Shown: positions 7,595 to 14,288, counted from the stretch's first letter. The stretch is DNA of 18,119 nt from Treponema sp. (GCA_017617145.1 JAFZWX010000226.1:1-18119); one strand, 5' to 3'. The notes: a model not told the origin generated them from the sequence alone. Translations and numbers: made by a program.

Positions 7595-7623
7595 AATATA
7601 ATGGGTTTTTGGGATAAAGACAA
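7595..7623 (-). promoter_or_regulatory. Promoter of ORF6N paralog 1
   Basis: On the minus strand, TTGTCT (7623-7618), a 17-base spacer and TATATT (7600-7595). The same -35, spacing and -10 precede the second ORF6N gene although the spacer sequence differs, which supports it as a real sigma-70-type promoter. It lies just downstream of the XRE gene stop. Confidence 0.65.
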
Positions 7624-7632
7624 TGGAGAAGA

Positions 7633-7980
7633 TTAAATACTCTCTTTTTTTATTTTATCCAGCATCTTATTTACTCCGTTGCGGATTTCTTCAACAATTT
7701 CGTCAGTCATCTGTGCACGGATTTTTTCATTTTCTGGGGTTTCTTCTATTACGACAGGAGTTTTATCTTGAGGGATGAAAAGCTGATAAACTTCGACATT
7801 TAAGGCATTGGCGATTTTGACAAGGGTATCAGGGCTGGGAAAACGCCTCTTTCCTTCAAAAGCATTTATTGCTTGATAAGAAATTCCAATCTTTTCTGCA
7901 AGAGTTTCTTGTGTGAATTTTCCTGCTCTATAGCGTTTTATATTAGATGCAAACGCTTCATGTAGTTCCTTTTCAGTCAT
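7633..7980 (-). CDS. XRE-family HTH regulator, probable controller of the adjacent R-M genes
   Basis: A 115-residue protein with a Cro/C1-type helix-turn-helix at about residues 12-68 (FTQETLAEKIGISYQAINAF, then FPSPDTLVKIANALNV). A charged, probably coiled-coil tail (about 82-115) may dimerise it. It is divergent from the methylase operon, separated by about 60 bp that hold overlapping promoters and operator-like repeats, so autoregulation and control of the R-M genes is the natural reading. It is slightly longer than typical restriction controller (C) proteins. The ATG at 7980 has no Shine-Dalgarno sequence. The predicted transcript start is about 15 bases upstream, so it would have a very short leader that is itself one of the operator repeats. 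Function is inferred from family and position. Confidence 0.85.
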   Translation of the reverse strand: MTEKELHEAFASNIKRYRAGKFTQETLAEKIGISYQAINAFEGKRRFPSPDTLVKIANALNVEVYQLFIPQDKTPVVIEETPENEKIRAQMTDEIVEEIRNGVNKMLDKIKKESI

Positions 7981-8001
7981 ACTTACATTTTGTAGGTTTT
8001 T

Positions 8002-8030
8002 TATTTACATTAACACTTACAATATGTAAA
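8002..8030 (-). promoter_or_regulatory. Promoter of the XRE gene
   Basis: On the minus strand, TTTACA (8030-8025), 17 bases, TAAATA (8007-8002). The predicted start of transcription is near 7995. It overlaps the divergent methylase promoter almost completely, so the two should compete for RNA polymerase. Confidence 0.45.
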
Positions 8031-8032
8031 AT
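8004..8032 (+). promoter_or_regulatory. Promoter of the methylase-helicase operon
   Basis: TTTACA (8004-8009), 17 bases, TAAAAT (8027-8032). The predicted transcript start falls at about 8039-8040, on the ATG of the first methylase gene, which also lacks any Shine-Dalgarno sequence. A leaderless mRNA fits both facts. Confidence 0.5.
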
Positions 8033-8039
8033 ATGATTA

Positions 8040-8747
8040 ATGCCTACAAATAGTAAGTGTAAAGTAAGAGAATCACAATCTGTAAAGAAATCTTCTCAAA
8101 TCAAATCACGCAAACGAGTTGCAGAAAGAGGCGAAGTTTTTACTGCCGAACGTGAAGTAAAAGCCATGTGCGATCTGGTAAAAGATGAAACAGAACGTAT
8201 AGACAGCCGTTTCTTAGAGCCGGCGTGCGGAGATGGGAACTTTCTGGCAGAAATTCTTGAACGAAAGCTTGCTGTTGTTTCGCGTACTTATGCAAAAAAT
8301 CCAAACGATTGGGAAAAATATTCTGTTGTTGCAGTTAGTTCTGTTTATGGCGTTGACATAATGGCAGACAATGCCGCTATCTGTCGAAACAGGCTATTTG
8401 AAATTTGGCAGAAACAGTATGAACAATATTGCAAAAAATTAACCACAGAGCAAAAGGAAGAAACTAAAAAGTCTGTTCGCTTTATTTTAGAAAGAAACAT
8501 TCTTTTAGGTAATGCTTTAAGTCTAAAAGAAGTAGATGAAAATCAAAATGATAAAACAACTCCAATAATTTTTAGTGAATGGTCGCTCATAGGTACAAAG
8601 CTAAAACGCCGCGACTTTATCTTTAATGATCTTGTAAATAAAAACTACAAAACAAAGCTAGTCTCAGATTCAGGAAATCAAGCAGAAATCTTTTCACCCG
8701 TTCAGGATTACCCGCTCGTCCATTATAGAAAAGTAGGAGAAAGCTAA
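8040..8747 (+). CDS. DNA methylase-like subunit with motif I but no NPPY
   Basis: A 235-residue protein with a basic N-terminus (KSRKRVAERGEVFT) and an AdoMet-binding motif I, FLEPACGDGNFL, at residues 58-69. The DIMADNAAICRNRLFEI region downstream resembles the second strand and helix of N6-adenine methylase folds. The catalytic motif IV (N/D-PP-Y/F) is absent, and the C-terminal part (SEWSLIGTKLKRRDFIFNDL) matches a family often annotated as restriction endonuclease subunit M. I infer it works together with the NPPY-bearing subunit encoded next, overlapping by one base (TAATG). The ATG has no ribosome site but coincides with the predicted transcript start. No better start is visible downstream. 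An operator-like repeat covers codons 2-6. This could also be a regulatory or AdoMet-sensing subunit. Confidence 0.75.
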   Translation: MPTNSKCKVRESQSVKKSSQIKSRKRVAERGEVFTAEREVKAMCDLVKDETERIDSRFLEPACGDGNFLAEILERKLAVVSRTYAKNPNDWEKYSVVAVSSVYGVDIMADNAAICRNRLFEIWQKQYEQYCKKLTTEQKEETKKSVRFILERNILLGNALSLKEVDENQNDKTTPIIFSEWSLIGTKLKRRDFIFNDLVNKNYKTKLVSDSGNQAEIFSPVQDYPLVHYRKVGES

Positions 8748-10276
8748 TGATAGATTCCCTTTATGAAAAAGCCTACAACCCAGATGTTCTAACATGTATT
8801 GCAAATCTTAGCAATGATGAAGTTTTTACTCCACCAAGTGTTGCAAATGCAATGCTCGATTTATTGCCACAAGAAATCTTTAGTAATCCAGATGCAAAGT
8901 TTTTGGACCCGGCCTGTAAGAGTGGAGTTTTTCTTCGTGAAATTGCCAAGCGTCTTTTAAAAGGTTTAAAAGACAAAATTCCTGATTTACAGGAACGTAT
9001 AGACCATATTTTCAAAACCCAGCTTTACGGAATTGCCATAACAGAACTTACAAGTCTTTTGAGTCGTCGTAGTGTTTATTGTTCTAAATATCCTAACTGT
9101 AAATATTCAGTAACTCAATTTGATAATCCCCAGGGAAATATTTTCTTTAACAATACAAAAACAAAACATCTGTGGATAGGTGGGAAATGTCTTCACTGTG
9201 GTGCAAGCGAAAAAGAATATGGTGATGAAGTCAGAGAAGGACTTGAACGCCACGCATACCAGTTTATTCACAACGCAATACCAGGAGAATTAGAAAATAT
9301 GAAGTTTGATGTAATTATTGGGAATCCGCCGTATCAGTTAGAAACAGGGGGAGCTGGAAGGCAAGCAAAGCCTATATATCATCATTTTATTGAACAAGCA
9401 AAAAAACTAAATCCAAGATTTCTTATAATGATTATTCCTTCAAGATGGTTTTCTGGAGGATTTGGATTAGATTCTTTTAGGAATAAAATGTTGAATGATC
9501 GACATTTGATTAAACTTGTAGATTATCCTAATTCTGCAGATGTTTTTTCAGGGGTTGATATTGCTGGTGGAGTTTGTTATTTCAAATGGGATAGAGATCA
9601 CGAATCAGATTGTGAAATCATAAATGTAATAGAAAATAATAAAGACTGTGAAATACGAAAATTAAATGAATACAAAACTTTTGTTCGATTTAATAAATCA
9701 ATTTCGATAATACGAAAAATCTTTTCGATACAAAGTAGAGATATGACTTTAGAATCGGTTGTTTCGCCACAAAGACCTTTTGGATTACCAACTAATTATG
9801 TTCCTCGAGAGAAAGGAATACCATGTTGGTTTATCCAAAAAATTGGAAAGAAATTTGCAGATGAAAAAGATGTTGATGATTCAAATAAATTATTAGATAA
9901 ATGGAAATTTATAGCACCCAAAGCTCCTATTGCAGGGCAAACAGATTTTACTAAGCCAATTGGATTCTATTATGAGGGAAATACAAAAATTGCAAAGCCA
10001 GGCGAATGTTGTACAGAATCTTTTATTGTTCTAGGAGCATTTGATACAGAAAAAGAAGTTTTATCTTATAAATCGTATATATTTACAAAGATAGCTAGAT
10101 TTCTTTTATTGCAAACAGTTATATCACAAGATGTTCTAAGAAATAAATTTTGCTTTGTTCCTAATCTTGAAAAATATGATCATATTTATACTGATGAAGA
10201 ACTCTGTAAAAAATGGGGTATTTCAAAAGCGGAATGGGATTATATTGATTCAAGGATATGCAACATTGAAAGATAA
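8747..10276 (+). CDS. Eco57I-type adenine-specific DNA methylase subunit
   Basis: A 509-residue protein. An FTPPSVANAMLDLL segment precedes a motif-I-like FLDPACKSGVFL at 52-63, in which the usual first Gly is Lys. Catalytic motif IV follows as NPPY at 193-196 (VIIGNPPYQ), as in N6-adenine methylases of the Eco57I group. Between them is a Cys cluster, C112-x5-C118 and C148-x2-C151, that looks like a zinc-ribbon insert. The C-terminal half, from FSGVDIAGGVCYFKW onward, should hold the target-recognition domain. It probably methylates adenine in a specific DNA site to protect the host from the downstream helicase-nuclease. AGGAG (8735-8739) and the TAATG overlap indicate translational coupling to the previous gene. 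Confidence 0.88.
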   Translation: MIDSLYEKAYNPDVLTCIANLSNDEVFTPPSVANAMLDLLPQEIFSNPDAKFLDPACKSGVFLREIAKRLLKGLKDKIPDLQERIDHIFKTQLYGIAITELTSLLSRRSVYCSKYPNCKYSVTQFDNPQGNIFFNNTKTKHLWIGGKCLHCGASEKEYGDEVREGLERHAYQFIHNAIPGELENMKFDVIIGNPPYQLETGGAGRQAKPIYHHFIEQAKKLNPRFLIMIIPSRWFSGGFGLDSFRNKMLNDRHLIKLVDYPNSADVFSGVDIAGGVCYFKWDRDHESDCEIINVIENNKDCEIRKLNEYKTFVRFNKSISIIRKIFSIQSRDMTLESVVSPQRPFGLPTNYVPREKGIPCWFIQKIGKKFADEKDVDDSNKLLDKWKFIAPKAPIAGQTDFTKPIGFYYEGNTKIAKPGECCTESFIVLGAFDTEKEVLSYKSYIFTKIARFLLLQTVISQDVLRNKFCFVPNLEKYDHIYTDEELCKKWGISKAEWDYIDSRICNIER

Positions 10277-10297
10277 CCTTGCTTTAAGGAGAATATA

Positions 10298-12934
10298 ATG
10301 GCATCAACAAAAGACTATATATCAGAAAAACCAAAAGGCAGACCAATCATTTATGCATACCGCGATAAAAATATGCCTGACATTCTTAAAGTAGGTTTTA
10401 CAACTCGAACAGCCGAAGAGCGTGTCGCAGAGCAATATCCAACTTTAAAACCAGGAGAAAAGCCATATCAAATTGTACTTGTAGAAAGTGCATTGGATGA
10501 AAACGGTGAGTCTTTTATGGATCATGATGTTTTTAAAGCACTTGAACGATGTGGTTTTCCTCGGCTTTCTACATCTGATGGTAAAGATATAGAATGGTTT
10601 AGATGTACTGTCGATGATATAAAAAATGCAATTATTTCTGTAAGAATTCATAGTGATGCATTAGAAAATCGTTCGCTTGATTTTAAGATGCGCAAGGAGC
10701 AGGAAGAGGCTGTAAATAAAACTGCTGATTATTATGAGCGCACAACAGAAGAAGGATATATAAAATCTCCAAAATTTTTGTGGAATGCAAAAATGCGTTT
10801 TGGTAAAACCTTTGCTGCTTATCAACTAGCAAAGAAAATGGAGTTCAAAAAAATCCTGATTTTAACTTTTAAACCCGCAGTTCAATCTGCATGGCGGGAT
10901 GATTTATTACGACATGTTGATTTTAGAGGCTGGCAGTTTATTGCGCGCCCTTTGGAAACGGGCGATGCGAGCATTGATGAACAATATCAAAAAGCAGATA
11001 AAGATAAGCCAATTGTTTGTTTTGGTAGCTTTCAGGATTTTCTTGGCCGAAATGAAAACGGTGGAATAAAAGAGAAGAATGAATGGGTTCATACAACAAA
11101 CTGGGATTTAGTCATTTTTGATGAATATCATTTTGGCGCATGGCGCGACAATGCAAAACATCTTTTTGAAAACGAAGATGAAGAAGATATAGATTCAAAA
11201 TCAGAACCAGACAACTTAGGAAATAACATTGACGAAACCTGGCTTCCTATAACTACAAGATATTATCTTTATCTTTCAGGAACTCCATTTAGAGCTTTGA
11301 ACAGCGGTGAATTTATTGAAGAACAGATTTTTTCATGGACATATAGTGATGAACAGCGTGCAAAGGAAGAGTGGGCCCTTCGACAAGCTCAGGGACCGCG
11401 CGTGGATAGTTCAGCAGCCGTGGAAAATCCGTATGCGGCGCTGCCAAAAATGATTATGTTCACTTACAAGATTCCGGATTCAATTCAGGAAATTGCAAAG
11501 GGGGGTGAATATGATGAGTTTGATTTAAATGAATTCTTCCGTGCAGAGTTAAAAGAAAACAATAAGGTAGAGTCGGCACAGTATGTTCATAAAGAATATG
11601 TTCAAAAATGGCTCAATTTGATTCGGGGTTCTTTTACCGAGACTGCAGTTGATGACCTGAAGCTTGGGGCAGAACGTCCACCTATGCCTTTTAGCGACAC
11701 ACTTTTAATGGGAGTTCTGAATCATACATTATGGTTTTTACCAAATGTTGCATCCTGTTATGCAATGAAAAATCTTTTGGAAGAAAAACAAAATCTGTTT
11801 TATCAGGAATATAAAATAATTGTTTGTGCGGGTACTAAAGCTGGAATTGGTCTTGGTGCACTCCCACCTGTTCTTAAAGGAATTGCAAATGGAACAAGTG
11901 GAACAGAATGTAATCCTCTTAAAACAAAATCTATAACTTTGTCTTGTGGAAAGCTTACAACAGGTGTAACGATAAGACCCTGGTCTGGAATTTTCATGTT
12001 GAGAAACCTTAATTCACCAGAAACATATTTTCAGTCGGCTTTTAGAGTTCAGTCTCCGTGGACAATTCTAAATGAAAAAGGCGAAACAGAAATCGTAAAA
12101 AAAGAATGCTTTGTTTTTGACTTTGCTCTGAATCGAGCGCTTAGACAGATTTCTGATTATGCAAGAAATCTCAGTGTAGATACGGGAGATACAAGTCAGG
12201 ATAACAGCCCGGAAGTAAAAGTTGCAAAATTCATTCAATTTTTACCGGTACTTGCTTATGACGGTTCTAGTATGACTCAGGTAAATGCTGCTGAGATTCT
12301 TGATATTGCAATGGCGGGAACAACAGCAACGCTTCTTGCTAAACGATGGGAAAGTGCTCTTCTTGTAAATGTTGATAATGAAACTTTACTGCGTCTTAAA
12401 GATAATCAGGAAGCAATGGATGCCCTGATGAAAATTGAAGGTTTCCGCAGTTTGAACAAAGAAATAGAGACAATTATTAATAAGAGTGAGAAAATCAAGA
12501 ATGCTAAAACTCAGGAAAAAGAACAGACTCAAGAAGAAAAGCGTGAAGTAAGTCAGGAAGAAAAAGAAATGAAGAGTCTTAGGAAACAGATACAGGAAAA
12601 GCTCATAAAATTTGCAACTCGCATTCCAGTTTTTATGTATCTAAGTGATTATCGGGAACACTCATTAAAGGATGTCATAACACAGCTTGAACCTCAGCTC
12701 TTTTATAAAGTAACTGGATTAACTGTAAAGGATTTTGAATTGTTAGTAAGCCTTAATGTGTTTAATGCAAACATAATGGATCAGGCAGTTTACAGCTTTA
12801 AACGATATGAAGATTCAAGTCTTTCTTATACTGGTATCGATCGACACGAAGGTGAGAGCGTAGGTCTCTTTAGTACAGTTCTTAGTGCACAGGATTACAA
12901 AGACTTAGCACAGGCACAAGGGTTGAGTGTTTAG
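10298..12934 (+). CDS. GIY-YIG/T5orf172 nuclease fused to SF2 helicase, restriction subunit
   Basis: An 878-residue protein and the probable restriction component of the cassette. Residues 15-105 match the T5orf172/Mug113 form of the GIY-YIG nuclease: IIYAY (17-21), LKVGFTTR (30-37), a basic residue at R42, H76, and EWF at 99-101. A superfamily 2 motor follows: Walker A MRFGKT (166-171), a DEYH box (275-278), SGTPF (327-331), and a motif-VI-like FRVQSPW (582-588). A charged coiled-coil stretch lies at about 725-775 and a C-terminal domain ends the protein. ATP-driven translocation with DNA cleavage is inferred from the family. AAGGAG (10286-10291) precedes the ATG, 21 bp after the methylase stop. 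Residues 360-366 (LRQAQGP) come from a dispersed DNA repeat inserted in frame. Confidence 0.85.
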   Translation: MASTKDYISEKPKGRPIIYAYRDKNMPDILKVGFTTRTAEERVAEQYPTLKPGEKPYQIVLVESALDENGESFMDHDVFKALERCGFPRLSTSDGKDIEWFRCTVDDIKNAIISVRIHSDALENRSLDFKMRKEQEEAVNKTADYYERTTEEGYIKSPKFLWNAKMRFGKTFAAYQLAKKMEFKKILILTFKPAVQSAWRDDLLRHVDFRGWQFIARPLETGDASIDEQYQKADKDKPIVCFGSFQDFLGRNENGGIKEKNEWVHTTNWDLVIFDEYHFGAWRDNAKHLFENEDEEDIDSKSEPDNLGNNIDETWLPITTRYYLYLSGTPFRALNSGEFIEEQIFSWTYSDEQRAKEEWALRQAQGPRVDSSAAVENPYAALPKMIMFTYKIPDSIQEIAKGGEYDEFDLNEFFRAELKENNKVESAQYVHKEYVQKWLNLIRGSFTETAVDDLKLGAERPPMPFSDTLLMGVLNHTLWFLPNVASCYAMKNLLEEKQNLFYQEYKIIVCAGTKAGIGLGALPPVLKGIANGTSGTECNPLKTKSITLSCGKLTTGVTIRPWSGIFMLRNLNSPETYFQSAFRVQSPWTILNEKGETEIVKKECFVFDFALNRALRQISDYARNLSVDTGDTSQDNSPEVKVAKFIQFLPVLAYDGSSMTQVNAAEILDIAMAGTTATLLAKRWESALLVNVDNETLLRLKDNQEAMDALMKIEGFRSLNKEIETIINKSEKIKNAKTQEKEQTQEEKREVSQEEKEMKSLRKQIQEKLIKFATRIPVFMYLSDYREHSLKDVITQLEPQLFYKVTGLTVKDFELLVSLNVFNANIMDQAVYSFKRYEDSSLSYTGIDRHEGESVGLFSTVLSAQDYKDLAQAQGLSV
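11375..11397 (+). repeat. Dispersed repeat, family B, in frame within helicase gene
   Basis: This 23-bp sequence is identical to 7493-7515. It lies between helicase motif III and the second RecA domain and is read as LRQAQGP without breaking the frame. The following VDSSAAVE stretch may belong to the same insertion. Confidence 0.9.
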
Positions 12935-12939
12935 TAAAC

Positions 12940-12964
12940 TTGAGGTCAAAATTTTTGACCTTGA
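12940..12964. repeat. Palindrome just after the helicase stop, related to the ORF6N palindromes
   Basis: The core AGGTCAAA (12943-12950) pairs with TTTGACCT (12954-12961), with wobble pairs extending it outward. It shares the AGGTC-AAA/TTT-GACCT core with the palindromes at 7180-7208 and 13810-13836. It has no T-run. Confidence 0.6.
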
Positions 12965-13060
12965 AAATTCCTCTCGGGTTTTAGGGCGGAGCCCTAGGAG
13001 AAAGGGGTGCGGTGAAGACCGTTCACGGGCTGAACCCAGGGGAAAGGTACGCTTCGCTAT
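12965..13060. other. GC-richer non-coding patch with small hairpins
   Basis: A patch between the helicase gene and its terminator, richer in G and C than its surroundings. It includes a 6-bp perfect hairpin TAGGGC-GGA-GCCCTA (12982-12996) and GTGAA/TTCAC pairing further on. No reading frame or known RNA is recognised. It may be remnants of dispersed intergenic repeats. Confidence 0.4.
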
Positions 13061-13108
13061 CGAGTTTTGTTTCCAATAGAAAATAATTGGATAACAAAAC
13101 TCGCTTTT
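13061..13108 (+). terminator. Terminator of the R-M operon
   Basis: CGAGTTTTGTT (13061-13071) pairs perfectly with AACAAAACTCG (13093-13103). After a one-base bulge the helix continues with TCCAAT/ATTGGA. CTTTT follows the stem. The long stem with a short T-run faces plus-strand transcripts from the methylase-helicase operon. Confidence 0.65.
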
Positions 13109-13136
13109 CCCCTTATCATATTATAATTGAATACTT

Positions 13137-14042
13137 TTATAGATTCCCCAAAATCATCGGAATGAAACTAGAATCCAGTATACTAAATCCAAAACACTTT
13201 TTACCCAAATCTTTTAACGAAGCTCCAATGTGATAAATCGTAGAGTTATCAATAATCAAAAATCTGTCGTGAGTTTTTGTTGTGTGATTTACAGTAAGGG
13301 TAGGGTATTGGGTGTTGAATGTGTGAATATCCTGCGCTGTTAGTTTTGTCTTGGGGTCGGTGTAAATTGTTACAGTAACACCTTTTTTCTTTCTTGCAAG
13401 GCGCTGAAGAATGGACAAGTCTACATAATTGTCTATTAGTATGATTTCCTTCTTTGCGGCAGCCAGAAAGCTTTCGAACTTTGCATAGGCATCGAAAATT
13501 TGTCCTTGAAAGAAGATGCCTTGAGATTCTTTTATATTGTATTTATCCATTAAAGAAAAGAGCTCTTGGACTTTTTTATCAGTTTCTTTGTGGTGTAAAT
13601 CTGACTCCAAAAGATGCTTTTTTATATCATCAAGTTCGACAAAAATATGAGAATTATTCTGAACAAAATGTTTCATTTCTTTGAATGTTCTTATCAGCAT
13701 TTTACTTTGGGCAACGGCTAGGTCACCTTTGAGGACGGTCATTAACATGTAGATTCCCTGCTCGGTAAAAGCCTTTGGTGCATATTTTATATTACTGCCA
13801 CGTCCACTCTTCAAGGTCGAAAATTTCGACCTTGAAAGTTCTTGTATCTCAGTTTCTGATAATTGGAACATAAAATCTTCATCAAAGCGTTCTATATTAT
13901 TTTTTACTTGTTCGTTAAATCGTTTCGTTTCATATCCATAAATCTGAGCTAAATCAAAATCCAGCATAACCTGCTGCCCGCGAATAACATGAATCTTTGA
14001 ACGAATGGAGTTTTCTTCTAGAATTGAAATTTCATTTTCCAT
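13137..14042 (-). CDS. ORF6N domain protein with C-terminal PLD-like region (paralog 2)
   Basis: A 301-residue paralog of the gene at 6442-7404, with the same layout. The N-terminal ORF6N domain (VMLDFDLAQIYGYETKRFNE, then KAFTEQGIYMLMTVLKGDLA) is joined by a helical linker (about 110-175) to a C-terminal PLD-like part: ILIDNYVD near 200, HDRFLIID starting at H258 (HxRx4D), and IYHIGASLKDLG. The two proteins are clearly homologous but much diverged, the linkers most of all. It is on the minus strand and convergent with the R-M operon, whose terminator lies at 13061-13108. A GAGGA ribosome site precedes the ATG, and the promoter and leader are the same type as those of paralog 1. The coding region contains a 27-bp palindrome (13810-13836). 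Confidence 0.85.
   Translation of the reverse strand: MENEISILEENSIRSKIHVIRGQQVMLDFDLAQIYGYETKRFNEQVKNNIERFDEDFMFQLSETEIQELSRSKFSTLKSGRGSNIKYAPKAFTEQGIYMLMTVLKGDLAVAQSKMLIRTFKEMKHFVQNNSHIFVELDDIKKHLLESDLHHKETDKKVQELFSLMDKYNIKESQGIFFQGQIFDAYAKFESFLAAAKKEIILIDNYVDLSILQRLARKKKGVTVTIYTDPKTKLTAQDIHTFNTQYPTLTVNHTTKTHDRFLIIDNSTIYHIGASLKDLGKKCFGFSILDSSFIPMILGNL
13810..13836. repeat. Long palindrome inside ORF6N paralog 2
   Basis: A perfect 13-bp dyad around one central base: TTCAAGGTCGAAA and TTTCGACCTTGAA. In the minus-strand gene it encodes the SRSKFSTL region, the same codons as the palindrome at 7180-7208. Relative to that copy, A-T to G-C and other arm changes are matched on both sides. Confidence 0.85.
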
Positions 14043-14215
14043 ACCACATCCTCAAGAGTTTTTTAGGTTTTCAGCGCCTGTCCAACCCCGGGCCTGAATT
14101 ATGGTAAAGAAAAATAAAAGATATTAGAAAGGGCTGTGCCCCCGAGAATTATAACCACACATACTAACAAATGGGGATAAGTTGTTGGAAATGACCTTCT
14201 GTGCGGTAGCTTTAC
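14043..14215 (-). ncRNA. Conserved 5' leader of ORF6N paralog 2 (candidate structured RNA)
   Basis: A leader of about 173 nt matching that of paralog 1 in three blocks: 14079-14113, 14140-14171 and 14184-14215. The helix TGTGCGGT (14200-14207) with ACCACACA (14154-14161) is conserved, as are an AACAA/TTGTT inner helix with a different loop and a TTCAG/CTGAA helix near the ribosome site. The variable middle carries a small hairpin GGGC-TGT-GCCC (14131-14141) where copy 1 has a dispersed repeat. Confidence 0.55.
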
Positions 14216-14221
14216 ATATTT

Positions 14222-14250
14222 AATATAATAATTATTTAAAATAAAGACAA
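14222..14250 (-). promoter_or_regulatory. Promoter of ORF6N paralog 2
   Basis: On the minus strand, TTGTCT (14250-14245), a 17-base spacer, TATATT (14227-14222). Elements and spacing are identical to the promoter at 7595-7623, while the spacer sequences differ. It lies back to back with the GNAT promoter. Confidence 0.65.
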
Positions 14251-14260
14251 TTATAATCCA

Positions 14261-14288
14261 TTGTAAATCTCCAAAATCATGTTATGAT
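14261..14288 (+). promoter_or_regulatory. Promoter of the GNAT / AmmeMemoRadiSam operon
   Basis: TTGTAA (14261-14266), 16 bases, TATGAT (14283-14288) with an upstream TG giving an extended -10. The -35 is only 10 bp from the -35 of the divergent ORF6N promoter. Confidence 0.5.

Larger units (their letters stand above)
7982..8057. promoter_or_regulatory. Three-copy operator in the XRE / methylase intergenic region
   Basis: Three 15-bp near-palindromes are visible: CTTACATTTTGTAGG (7982-7996), CTTACAATATGTAAA (8016-8030) and, on the minus strand, CTTACTATTTGTAGG (8043-8057). The first and third agree at 13 of 15 positions. The first fills the XRE leader, the second lies between -35 and -10 of the methylase promoter and overlaps the -35 of the XRE promoter, and the third covers the first codons of the methylase gene. 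The centres are 34 and 27 bp apart. The likely ligand is the XRE protein. Confidence 0.6.

Noticed and set aside
12940..12964. Rho-independent terminator right after the helicase gene.
   Set aside because: No T-run follows the palindrome; the hairpin at 13061-13108 is a better candidate.
6442..14042. A prophage or insertion sequence.
   Set aside because: No integrase, transposase, terminase, capsid or terminal inverted repeats were seen; the ORF6N genes alone are not enough.
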